Below, one piece after another: positions 43,587 through 51,360 of a stretch of DNA of 64,000 bases. A program made the position numbers and the translations under genes. The stretch is from positions 62,001-126,000 of the forward strand of contig NZ_QGNY01000008.1 in assembly GCF_003173575.1 (NCBI RefSeq), given 5' to 3'. The notes beneath the pieces are model-generated. The model was not told the DNA's origin, ran no database searches, and saw only the letters and a list, made by a program, of their open reading frames with translations. Positions within the stretch are counted from its first letter, which is position 1, and each line of letters starts with the position of its first letter. Source of the DNA: Pedobacter paludis (GTDB lineage Bacteria; Bacteroidota; Bacteroidia; Sphingobacteriales; Sphingobacteriaceae).

Positions 43587-45155
43587 ATGAAAAGAATAAT
43601 AATTTTATTAACTGGCTTGGTAATAGGCGTGGCAGCAATGACCTACGTATATTTTTCAAAATTAAATAATGAGAACGATGCGAAAGATTTAGCTTTACAA
43701 TCGGCAACCAACAATGCAGCTTTGCTTTTTTCTTTCCAAAACGACAAAAGTTTTTACCAGATAATTGAAGGTCAGAGTTTAATACAACAGGTGCTGGGTG
43801 CTGAAAAAACTACTCTTTTAAAGCAATTAAAAGAGATTATAATTAGCGACAATACGCTGAATTCATTCATAAAGGATCAGGAAGTTTACATTAGCGTGCT
43901 TCCAGACTCAGACAAAACCCTGAACTTTTTAATAACACTACAGGTTCAGCCTGATAAATCGATCAAAGACTTTTACAGCCAGATAAAAAGCAAATCTACC
44001 GTTGTTGCCAATTTGAAGGACGTTTATTCGGTTAAATTGAATGATAGTCTATCTGTTTTTGTTGGCATGGATGGTCAGGTTCTTACAGCTTCCACCTCAT
44101 TGAAACTGATAAAAGATGCCTCCATTAGATTAGAGGAAAATCCTTTTACCGAATACATCAAAGAAAACAATCTGCTCAATAAAAACGTACTGGCGCACAT
44201 CTATATCAACTTTAATCAAGCGCCGCTCCTGCTTAAAAATATTATCGCCGGAAACATAAATGGAGAAATTTCCTTATTTAACAAGCAAAATAGCTACGCA
44301 GCATTAAACTATAATTTCAGCAAAGAGAAAATTTTATTTAATGGTTACACTGAATTAAAAGCTGAAGATAATTACTTAAAAATCTTTGAAAATACACCAA
44401 CTCAAAATATTTCCATTAACAATATTCTTCCAGATAATACAGCAAATTACGTTTTGTACGCTTTTGATGATTATAAAAATTGGATCAAGAAACTGAACAT
44501 CTGGCAAGAAAGAAAAAAAGAAGACCTAAACGCCAAAAAGATTATCGGAAATGTAAAAAGCAATTATAGGGTTGATCTAAATAATATTTTTCCAGTTTAC
44601 TCAAAAAATCAGTTTATAATTTTTCAGCTGAGTACAACCGAAAAACTTGCGGCCATAGCTTTGAGCGATGGCGAAAAAGTAAAGCAACTTTTGCTTGATG
44701 TAAGCGCAGATTACAGTGAGGAAATTCGGCTATTCAAATCTTCAGATATCCTTTTTAGCTACTATGGAGAGCCATTTAACAAATTCGGAAGACCGTATTA
44801 TACCATAATTGACAACAATCTTGTTGTGGCGAATAACGCAAGTACAATACAATCTTTTTTAAATAATTATAGGAATAACAGGCTCCTGATTCAAAATCCA
44901 GCTTATCAGGATGCATTAAATCAGATTTCTAGCACATCTAACGTGAGCTATTATATCGGCACTAAAAACTCTTCTGAAATTTTTAGAAATAATATTTTAT
45001 TACCGTACTACAAACATTTAAGGGCAGATAGCGGTTTAAAAAGTTTCGATACCTTTTATTATCAGATGAGTGCGGACAAGGGAAAGTTCATTACTAACTT
45101 GCTTTTAAACAAATATTTAAAACCAGAAATACCAGATTCTTTAAGCAACCGTTAA
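43587..45155 (+). CDS. Exported or membrane-anchored protein of unknown function
   Basis: A 522-residue protein with an N-terminal hydrophobic anchor (MKRIIILLTGLVIGVAAMTYVYF). The large outer part has alternating alpha/beta sequence, for example NAALLFSFQNDKSFYQIIEGQ, NFLITLQVQPDKSIKDFYSQI, NVLAHIYINFNQAPLLLKNI, NTANYVLYAFDDYKNWIKKL and YYTIIDNNLVVANNASTIQSFL. The pattern is loosely like DUF3352-type exported proteins, which I cannot confirm. It lies 30 bases upstream of a DUF5723 outer-membrane gene and both are probably one operon, so a shared envelope role is likely. Confidence 0.75.
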   Translation: MKRIIILLTGLVIGVAAMTYVYFSKLNNENDAKDLALQSATNNAALLFSFQNDKSFYQIIEGQSLIQQVLGAEKTTLLKQLKEIIISDNTLNSFIKDQEVYISVLPDSDKTLNFLITLQVQPDKSIKDFYSQIKSKSTVVANLKDVYSVKLNDSLSVFVGMDGQVLTASTSLKLIKDASIRLEENPFTEYIKENNLLNKNVLAHIYINFNQAPLLLKNIIAGNINGEISLFNKQNSYAALNYNFSKEKILFNGYTELKAEDNYLKIFENTPTQNISINNILPDNTANYVLYAFDDYKNWIKKLNIWQERKKEDLNAKKIIGNVKSNYRVDLNNIFPVYSKNQFIIFQLSTTEKLAAIALSDGEKVKQLLLDVSADYSEEIRLFKSSDILFSYYGEPFNKFGRPYYTIIDNNLVVANNASTIQSFLNNYRNNRLLIQNPAYQDALNQISSTSNVSYYIGTKNSSEIFRNNILLPYYKHLRADSGLKSFDTFYYQMSADKGKFITNLLLNKYLKPEIPDSLSNR

Positions 45156-45185
45156 ATAGTCAAATAAGCCAGAAAACCAATTTAC

Positions 45186-46592
45186 ATGAAGAAACTTTTA
45201 CTTGCCTTTGTAGCAGTAATCAGCTTTACGGCTGTACACGCCCAACAATTTGCTTTATTCGGAACTAAAACGATGTTCGATGCTTTTGAAAACCCTTCTC
45301 AAAAATCGTTCACTTTAGATTCTTCGCGAAAATTTTCTTCCAATTTCTTTTTGCCAAATTTTGGTTTTAATGCCGCAAACAAGGGAAGCGCAGAATACAT
45401 CATAAGAAAGTTAACCCAAGAGGGTAAAAATGATACCAGAACACTTCCAATAGGGACTGGAGAGGTTAATCATTTCTACGAAAACAGTAATATTTATGTA
45501 GCCACTTTTCGTCTATTCAAATCCTATAAATATCAAAAGGAAATGGGCTTTGCATGGCAAATTAGGTCTGATTCTCAAATCGATTACACCAATGAAACAC
45601 TAGCAATCTTTGATACCTATACAAGATTTCCACAATTTACGCAACTTAATGATATCCTAAATACCAAAGGGTACCAACAAACTTATCATCAGTTTAGCTT
45701 TACTTATAGAGAGAATTATAATAAAAGATTGGCCTTTGGTGTTAAAGCAAGTTTATTAAGTGGAATTCTTTATAATAAATTGGATATTTCAGATTCCTAT
45801 CTATACATTAATCCGGAAACCAATTCTTTGGATATTGGACTTGCTGGAGTATATTCTGCAAATTTTTCTGATACCAAGGAAATAGACAAAAAAAAATTCT
45901 TTCCAAATTTTAAAAACCCAGGACTTTCTTTAAGCTTTGGAACCAATTACACAACTAAAAAAGGCTTGTTTTTAATGGCCAATGTAAAAGATCTAGGATT
46001 TATTTGGTGGCGAAGCAATACCACCAGAACAACTGCGAATGCCTTTAAAACCATCAATAATATCGCTTTTAACCAAGGAAATACCAATGAAGAAATAAAG
46101 GATATTTTTCTTTTATCGGAAGAGAGCAATAAATTTTTAGCACCTACAAATGCAAAAATAGATGTTTATATGTCTAAAGCTTATGGTTTCTACAAACCAG
46201 CACTCGCTGTATCTAAAAATCTTTTTTATAAGGGTGGCGATATTGCTTTCATAAATACTTTTAAGTATAATGATTTTTCTGGGAGTGTAACGCCGCTTTA
46301 TAACCTGAACAACATTTTTATGGTTGGTTTACAGGCAAAGTATCAAACACCAAATTTTGAAATGTTTTTAGGAACGGATAATCTTTTATCTACCGCAAGC
46401 CAGATTAGTGGGGTTATCAAAAACGATGCAAACATTGGATCGGGACCTAATGGAGGTTCTTTTTATATGGGAATAGGCATCAAGTTTGGTGATGTAGTTA
46501 ACCATCCTCAATTTAGCGATGTAATGCCTGGCATTAACGATAATGAGGGAAGTTTCTTTAAAAATCTTTTCTCCATTTTTAAGAGGAAATAA
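45186..46592 (+). CDS. DUF5723-type outer-membrane protein
   Basis: A 468-residue protein with a signal peptide (MKKLLLAFVAVISFTAVHAQ). Many amphipathic strands rich in aromatic residues and Asn (FAWQIRSDSQIDYTNETLAIF, YHQFSFTYRENYNKRLAFGVKASLL, PGLSLSFGTNYTTKKGLFLMANVKDLGFIWW, FEMFLGTDNLL, FYMGIGIKFGDVV) read as an outer-membrane barrel of the PorV/DUF5723 style. It follows an exported protein of unknown function with a 30-base gap. The exact role is unknown. Confidence 0.8.
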   Translation: MKKLLLAFVAVISFTAVHAQQFALFGTKTMFDAFENPSQKSFTLDSSRKFSSNFFLPNFGFNAANKGSAEYIIRKLTQEGKNDTRTLPIGTGEVNHFYENSNIYVATFRLFKSYKYQKEMGFAWQIRSDSQIDYTNETLAIFDTYTRFPQFTQLNDILNTKGYQQTYHQFSFTYRENYNKRLAFGVKASLLSGILYNKLDISDSYLYINPETNSLDIGLAGVYSANFSDTKEIDKKKFFPNFKNPGLSLSFGTNYTTKKGLFLMANVKDLGFIWWRSNTTRTTANAFKTINNIAFNQGNTNEEIKDIFLLSEESNKFLAPTNAKIDVYMSKAYGFYKPALAVSKNLFYKGGDIAFINTFKYNDFSGSVTPLYNLNNIFMVGLQAKYQTPNFEMFLGTDNLLSTASQISGVIKNDANIGSGPNGGSFYMGIGIKFGDVVNHPQFSDVMPGINDNEGSFFKNLFSIFKRK

Positions 46593-46594
46593 TT

Positions 46595-47284
46595 TTAAGT
46601 CTTTTGCTTCTTCGGTTGGGTAACAACAAAATCTTTTAGGTAGAAAGGCTCGAAATAAGCTACATCTTCAAAAAGTCTTTTTGTGAAAGCATGCTTTGCT
46701 AGTAACGACATGTTGCCAGCGGAATTAAAATTATCTTCGCAAAAGAAAGCATTAGGGCTATTTAAGGCTACTTTACACTTCGAAGAACCATCACCAATGA
46801 ATGTTATTTTCTGGTTAGCCAAAAACTCAGAAAAGCTACTTGCATCAATAATTTTTGCTGATGTTGGTTCTAAAATTTCTAAATCAGTATTAAACATTGC
46901 AGTATAAACTTCCATCCTTCTCGCATCAATCATTGGACAAATCAAACCAGAATAGTTAGAATTTTTAATCAAAAATCCGGCAGTCATCATTTCTAACGTT
47001 TCAATTGCTATTAATGGAATATCGAGTGCATAGCATAATCCTTTAGCAGTTGAAACACCAATTCGTAAACCTGTATAAGAACCCGGGCCTTTGCTTACCG
47101 CAATTGCATCTAAATCTTTAAATGTTAAATCGGCTTTTTTAATAACCTCTTCAATAAAAAGGGTGAGGTTACCAGCATGTAAATTCTGCCCTGTTTCTTC
47201 TTTAACGGCAATAGTTTTTCCATCAATTGATACCGCTACAGAACATACTGAAGTTGCCGTTTCTATTTGAAGTATTTTAGCCAT
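46595..47284 (-). CDS. tsaB: tRNA threonylcarbamoyladenosine biosynthesis protein TsaB
   Basis: A 229-residue ASKHA-fold protein, the TsaD partner that builds the t6A modification at tRNA position 37. It starts MAKILQIETATSVCSVAVS and contains NLTLFIEEVIKKA, ISKGPGSYTGLRIGVSTAKGLCYALDIPLIAI (here AVSKGPGSYTGLRIG) and the CPMIDARRMEVYTAMF block. A TATCTTTG box ends 4 bases before the ATG. The 3' end nearly meets the convergent DUF5723 gene (2 bases). Confidence 0.95.
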   Translation of the reverse strand: MAKILQIETATSVCSVAVSIDGKTIAVKEETGQNLHAGNLTLFIEEVIKKADLTFKDLDAIAVSKGPGSYTGLRIGVSTAKGLCYALDIPLIAIETLEMMTAGFLIKNSNYSGLICPMIDARRMEVYTAMFNTDLEILEPTSAKIIDASSFSEFLANQKITFIGDGSSKCKVALNSPNAFFCEDNFNSAGNMSLLAKHAFTKRLFEDVAYFEPFYLKDFVVTQPKKQKT

Positions 47285-47288
47285 GGTG

Positions 47289-47296
47289 CAAAGATA
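47289..47296 (-). promoter_or_regulatory. -7 promoter element of tsaB
   Basis: Minus-strand TATCTTTG followed by CACC and the ATG. Candidate leaderless start. Confidence 0.55.
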
Positions 47297-47344
47297 AGTG
47301 AAAGGTTAGAAGATTGAAGCCCCAGCTTCTATTTTTGAATTGAT

Positions 47345-47575
47345 TTAAGGAACGGGATCATGCCCATGGCTTCCCCAGGGATGACAACGACCAATTCTTT
47401 TTAATGCCATCCACCCGCCTTTAAATGGCCCATATTTTCTAATGGCTTCAATTCCATATTGCGAACAAGTTGGTGTAAAACGACAATTTGCCCCGAGCAT
47501 TGGTGAAATTGCATATTGATAAATGCGAATTAAACCCAAAAAGAACCAGCCGAAAATTTTATTGATGATTTTCAT
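47345..47575 (-). CDS. yidD: Membrane protein insertion efficiency factor YidD
   Basis: A 76-residue protein with an N-terminal amphipathic/hydrophobic helix (INKIFGWFFLGLIRIYQYAISP) and the conserved LGANCRFTPTCSQYGIEAIRKYGPFKGGWMALKRIGRCHPW block (Cys31, Cys37, Cys in RCHPW). It assists membrane protein insertion together with YidC. The start overlaps the rnpA gene by 17 bases, the classic rpmH-rnpA-yidD order. Confidence 0.96.
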   Translation of the reverse strand: MKIINKIFGWFFLGLIRIYQYAISPMLGANCRFTPTCSQYGIEAIRKYGPFKGGWMALKRIGRCHPWGSHGHDPVP

Positions 47576-47957
47576 TGGGTTGAATTAAGTTTTGAAAACG
47601 CTTGAAAGTAGCGATCAGTTTTTTCTGAATAAATTCAAACTCATACTTATCTTTCCCAACAAACTGGATAGAAAACAACAACAAGCCTTTATCTGTTGGC
47701 AATTGATTATAGAAGTTTTCTTGTTTATTTAAGCGATAAGCCTCTCTGATGCGTCGTTTAAGTAGATTACGATCTACTGCTCTTTTATATCTCTTTTTTG
47801 GAACATTGATAACCACTTGAGCCTGAACATCGGCCGGTAGATCAATAAAGATATAAGAAATGCGAAATGGATATAATAAAAAAGAAGAACCGTTTTTAAA
47901 CAGCAGATCTAAATATTTTCTGCTGCATAACCGTTCTTCTTTCTTGAATGTGTACAT
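47559..47957 (-). CDS. rnpA: Ribonuclease P protein component
   Basis: A 132-residue basic protein subunit of RNase P, which trims tRNA 5' ends. Family blocks: FKKEERLCSRKYLDLLFKNG, VVINVPKKRYKRAVDRNLLKRRIREAYR (the RNR motif region, here DRNLLKRRIREAYR) and FSIQFVGKD. The ATG at 47957 opens MYTFKKEERL; the frame continues upstream to 48017 but that part would run into the hairpin-rich spacer after rpmH. Confidence 0.94.
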   Translation of the reverse strand: MYTFKKEERLCSRKYLDLLFKNGSSFLLYPFRISYIFIDLPADVQAQVVINVPKKRYKRAVDRNLLKRRIREAYRLNKQENFYNQLPTDKGLLLFSIQFVGKDKYEFEFIQKKLIATFKRFQNLIQPNENHQ

Positions 47958-48024
47958 ATATTTTTGATTGATAAATGCAGAATCTGATCTGCCGATTCCG
48001 ATTGATCGGAAAAGCAATCAAAAA

Positions 48025-48183
48025 TTATGCTTTATGCTTGCGTTCGTCAGAAACTGTTAATCTTTTTCTTCCTTTAGCACGACGTGATGCTAATACTCGT
48101 CTGCCGTTAGCTGTTGCCATTCTTTCGCGGAAGCCGTGTTTGTTTCTTCTCTTTCTTTGCGAAGGTTGGTATGTTCTTTTCAT
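48025..48183 (-). CDS. rpmH: 50S ribosomal protein L34
   Basis: A 52-residue protein read directly from the minus strand: it opens MKRTYQPSQRKRRNKHGFRE and goes on with RMATANGRRVLASRRAKGRKRLTVSDE, ending RKHKA. This is the complete, highly basic L34 sequence. It is the first gene of rpmH-rnpA-yidD. The 67-base spacer to rnpA has outer repeats TTTTTGATTG and CAATCAAAAA and an inner CCGATCAATCGG, so the mRNA can fold there. Confidence 0.96.
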   Translation of the reverse strand: MKRTYQPSQRKRRNKHGFRERMATANGRRVLASRRAKGRKRLTVSDERKHKA

Positions 48184-48223
48184 GACTGTATATTATCTAT
48201 TATAATTTCAAAATTAAGAGGTG

Positions 48224-48254
48224 CAAATATAAAGCGATTTCTCTACATATGCAA
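48224..48254 (-). promoter_or_regulatory. Promoter of rpmH
   Basis: Minus strand: TTG (48254-48252), 20 bases, TATATTTG (48231-48224), a full consensus match. The bases after the box, CACCTCTTAA, are identical to those after the rpmE2 box. Confidence 0.8.
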
Positions 48255-48338
48255 GAGTGTTTTATTTTTATTTTTCTGTTTGAAAAGCAAATGTAGCAAA
48301 TCTTGCCCGAATTTAATTCCATTACTGCATAAAAGAGC

Positions 48339-49073
48339 TTACAAGCCCAACGCAGCTTTTAATTTAACATAACCGGTTTTACTAACAGGTAACCAAATGT
48401 CCGATTTAAGGAGCACAACGTAACTGTCTTTTTCTTTGAGTTCTATTTTGGTAACCTGAGCAAGATTGATAATATACGATCGATGAATGCGAATAAATTG
48501 TCCGGCATCTAAAGTCTGCTCAAAATAAGCCATGGTTTTATTTTTGTAGAAAGCTCCATCAATGGTACTAAGCTTAACATAATCATCATCAGCTTCAAGA
48601 TAATTTATATCTGCAACCGGAATAATTTTAATTACGCCATCTTTTTTAACTACTACTCTATTGTTTTGCGCAGGTGTTAACGCTGCCGCATTTAGTACTG
48701 CTTCGGTATTTTCTGTTTGATTAAGTTTTGATGGAAGCTTTTTTATTGCTGCATCAAACCTACTTTTATCTATGGGTTTAAGAAGGTAATCCACGGCATT
48801 AACTTCAAAAGCTTTGATGGCATATTCATCAAAAGCTGTGGTAAATATAACGGCGGGCTTTTCCTCTACGAGCTCGAGCATTTCGAAACCGCTTATTTTA
48901 GGCATTTGGATATCCAGAAAAATCAAATCGGGCTTGTGTAGGGTAATTGCCTTTAAGCCTTCAAAACCATCACAACATTCTGCTATTACTTCAATTTCTG
49001 CATGATCTGAAAGGTAATGTTTTACGATATCTCTGGCTAAAGGCTCATCATCAATTAGTATGGTCCTGATCAT
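48339..49073 (-). CDS. LytTR-family response regulator
   Basis: A 244-residue regulator: receiver with D8-D9 and phospho-acceptor D54 (LIFLDIQMPKISGFE), LKPID near residue 104, and a C-terminal LytTR domain (about 145-240: IPVADINYLEADDDYVKL, FIRIHRSYIINL). Its start overlaps the end of the kinase gene by 23 bases. It is the last gene of an operon with a LiaF-like membrane protein, a DUF4288 protein and a LytS-type kinase. Two candidate LytTR direct-repeat sites are noted at 51283-51313 and 59030-59062. Confidence 0.94.
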   Translation of the reverse strand: MIRTILIDDEPLARDIVKHYLSDHAEIEVIAECCDGFEGLKAITLHKPDLIFLDIQMPKISGFEMLELVEEKPAVIFTTAFDEYAIKAFEVNAVDYLLKPIDKSRFDAAIKKLPSKLNQTENTEAVLNAAALTPAQNNRVVVKKDGVIKIIPVADINYLEADDDYVKLSTIDGAFYKNKTMAYFEQTLDAGQFIRIHRSYIINLAQVTKIELKEKDSYVVLLKSDIWLPVSKTGYVKLKAALGL

Positions 49074-50112
49074 TTTTTTGTGGAATTTTTAGAGTGGTAA
49101 TATATAAATTATTTGCCTCAATTTCGGTCTGCAATAAATGTGGATTGGCAAATAAAAGATATAGACGGCGCTTAATAGCGGTTAAACCAAATCCTGTTCC
49201 GCCGGTTGCTTTCATTTCTGGATCGAAAGGATTCTCCACCCTCAGCTTTAACAGGCTCTCATCTACCGTTACATCAACCTTAATCGTAATTTTTGAAGAA
49301 GTATTGTATAATCCAAATTTAATCGCGTTTTCTACGATCGGCTGCAACAAAGTTCCGGGCAAACATAGATTTAAAGTATCATCTGCAACGTTAACCTCAA
49401 TATTTAAACGATGACTAAATCTAACTTTTTCGATATCCAGATACAGTTGAATGTATTCCATTTCTTCTTCTACAGAAACCCATAATTCATCATCACGTTT
49501 TAAAGTTCCACGTAAAAAGGAGGCTAATTTGGTAATCATAACACCAGCTTCTTTTGGGTTTACCATAGTGAGGGCAAACACAGAATTTAAGCTGTTGAAC
49601 AAAAAATGTGGCTGAAGCTGATGTCTAAGTTTATTTAATTCGGCCTCTTTAGCCAAGCTTTTTGCAGCAGAGAGCCTTTGTTGTGTTTCAGATTGTTCTT
49701 CTAACCTATACCATAAAATATTAGCGAGTGCGCACCAGCCAAGACACATAAAAGAGATTAAACCACGAAAAGGAAAAGAGAAATTGTAAAAATCGAGATA
49801 GTCTTTATAATCAATAAAAATATAGTGCAGGGCATATTTAGAAATATATACAATAACAAGGGTTAGCGCTAGCGTAACAATTAACACATACAAAATCCTT
49901 TCGTTTTTGGGCTGATAATAGCCAAGCATATTGCTAATGCTTATGCAGGCCACAGCAAGAAGAAAATTATTAACAAAACTATCGGTAAAGGAAATTGACC
50001 ACGAAAAGTTTACAAAGTAATGTAAACCAATAGCGCACAAAACAATCCACGAGATTGCAAAACCTAATGATGTTTTCTGAATTTGGGGAATGGTTAATGG
50101 TCTAGTTATCAC
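49051..50112 (-). CDS. LytS-type sensor histidine kinase
   Basis: A 353-residue membrane kinase. Four hydrophobic helices (about 15-33, 45-63, 72-92, 113-133) are followed by a short coiled coil and the kinase core: phospho-acceptor H169 (LQPHFLFNSLNSVF), EEEMEYIQLYLDIEKVRF, and the ATP site PIVENAIKFGL and GTGFGLTAIKRRL. No large sensor domain is present, so the membrane part or a partner, such as the LiaF-like protein, must sense the signal. It overlaps its regulator by 23 bases. Confidence 0.93.
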   Translation of the reverse strand: MITRPLTIPQIQKTSLGFAISWIVLCAIGLHYFVNFSWSISFTDSFVNNFLLAVACISISNMLGYYQPKNERILYVLIVTLALTLVIVYISKYALHYIFIDYKDYLDFYNFSFPFRGLISFMCLGWCALANILWYRLEEQSETQQRLSAAKSLAKEAELNKLRHQLQPHFLFNSLNSVFALTMVNPKEAGVMITKLASFLRGTLKRDDELWVSVEEEMEYIQLYLDIEKVRFSHRLNIEVNVADDTLNLCLPGTLLQPIVENAIKFGLYNTSSKITIKVDVTVDESLLKLRVENPFDPEMKATGGTGFGLTAIKRRLYLLFANPHLLQTEIEANNLYITTLKIPQKNDQDHTN

Positions 50113-50118
50113 TGTTTC

Positions 50119-50454
50119 TTAGTTATATTCTGTGAGCAATCTGGTTCTGTGCGCTACATTTTCAAGGTATCTTTCTACAGATTTTGGTTCTAAAATTTTT
50201 GCGGCGACTTCTACCCCATCTTCTGGCTTAGTAATCTCGATTAAGCTGCCGATTCCCAAAAATTCCCAATTTACTTGTTCACCATTACAATTTTTAAAAG
50301 GGAGATTATACTTATTTGCATTTTGATTTATCTTTTCTAGTGCTTCTAACCTACTATTGGCCTGAAGCAACCTTATTTGTTCGTTAAATTGTGGCGAATG
50401 TTTGCCCTCACCACATACAACCCGATAAATACAATTTACTGAAAACCATTTCAT
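50119..50454 (-). CDS. DUF4288 domain protein
   Basis: A 111-residue protein, MKWFSVNCIYRVVCGEGKHSP..., with the DUF4288 pattern (EQIRLLQANSRLEALEKINQNA, WEFLGIGSLIEITKPEDGVEVAAKILEP). Function unknown. It lies 6 bases upstream of the kinase and 11 bases downstream of the LiaF-like gene, so it belongs to the operon and may be a cytosolic accessory of the signalling system (inference). Confidence 0.85.
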   Translation of the reverse strand: MKWFSVNCIYRVVCGEGKHSPQFNEQIRLLQANSRLEALEKINQNANKYNLPFKNCNGEQVNWEFLGIGSLIEITKPEDGVEVAAKILEPKSVERYLENVAHRTRLLTEYN

Positions 50455-50465
50455 AACAAAGGGAT

Positions 50466-51230
50466 TTAAAAACTTCTAATTTCGATACCGCCAAACATTG
50501 CTGTACCATCTAATACCAAGGTTTTTTGAATTTCTCCGTTTGGCATCATATGAGATCTTTTATCTTCTACACTTCCAAACAATGCGGTAACGTTCGATTT
50601 TATGGCCCAGTTTTGTGGAACTACTAATTTTATTCCACCAAATACTGCGGTAACATCTAACGAAACACTTTCAGCAAAATCTGATTGTGTTAGGTTAATA
50701 TCTGCACCACCGAAAACTGCGGTAATGTCGCCACCTTTAAAATTTTTTGAGTAAACAATCTGATGACTTCCGCCAAAAACAGCTGTAACATCAATAATAT
50801 CGTTATTAAAAGCATTTTTATCCTTGGCTTTAAATGCTGAGGAATCGTCGTTTTCGCTAAATTGATCTTTAAAATTGGCCTTAAATTTTTTCTTGTCGAA
50901 ACTAGATTTAGGTCTTAAAATTAGAAACCCGCCAACAATTACCAACCCAAATCCGAGCGCATATTTAGAAATGTCCAAATCGAGTTCCGGTATGCGCTGT
51001 AAGGTATTGTAAGTTCCAATTAAAACCAACACAAGCCAACCTATTCCTTTAAAATTGCTTCTAACACCAATAAACAGACCCAATACGATTAAAAAGGTAT
51101 GCCAACTGAAAAGCCATCTTGGAATATTAAGGCCGATGTTATTGAGCAAAAATGCAAGTCCGATGATGATAATTAATGCACCGCTCCAAACCCTGCTAGA
51201 ATTTTTATTTATGTTATTTAGATTTTCCAT
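50466..51230 (-). CDS. LiaF-like transmembrane protein
   Basis: A 254-residue protein. Four predicted helices in residues about 13-107 (SGALIIIIGLAFLLNNIGL, TFLIVLGLFIGVRSN, GIGWLVLVLIGTYNTL, ALGFGLVIVGGFLILRP) form a LiaF-type/DUF5668 membrane domain. The C-terminal half is a beta-solenoid-like LiaF/DUF2154 domain with repeating VTAVFGG, ITAVFGG, VTAVFGG, VTALFGS and GTAMFGG units. In Firmicutes LiaF restrains the LiaSR envelope-stress system; here it heads an operon with a LytS kinase and a LytTR regulator, suggesting the same logic with different parts (inference). Confidence 0.88.
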   Translation of the reverse strand: MENLNNINKNSSRVWSGALIIIIGLAFLLNNIGLNIPRWLFSWHTFLIVLGLFIGVRSNFKGIGWLVLVLIGTYNTLQRIPELDLDISKYALGFGLVIVGGFLILRPKSSFDKKKFKANFKDQFSENDDSSAFKAKDKNAFNNDIIDVTAVFGGSHQIVYSKNFKGGDITAVFGGADINLTQSDFAESVSLDVTAVFGGIKLVVPQNWAIKSNVTALFGSVEDKRSHMMPNGEIQKTLVLDGTAMFGGIEIRSF

Positions 51231-51282
51231 TTGTGTTCATATTAATAATTAAAAGTATCTATAAAAATTAACCTGTTAAACC

Positions 51283-51313
51283 AAGAACCCACAAGAAAAG
51301 GTTAAATAACGGT
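51283..51313 (-). promoter_or_regulatory. Candidate LytTR-type direct repeats upstream of the LiaF-like operon
   Basis: Minus strand: ACCGTTATT (51313-51305) and TGGGTTCTT (51291-51283), GTT cores 22 bases apart, upstream of a TACTTTTA box at 51250-51257. Match to the known LytTR pattern is 8 of 9 and 6 of 9, so it is weak. Confidence 0.3.
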
Positions 51314-51360
51314 AAGTGTCGCTATTTCATCGGTGAAAATTATTTTCCTATTTTGAGGAC

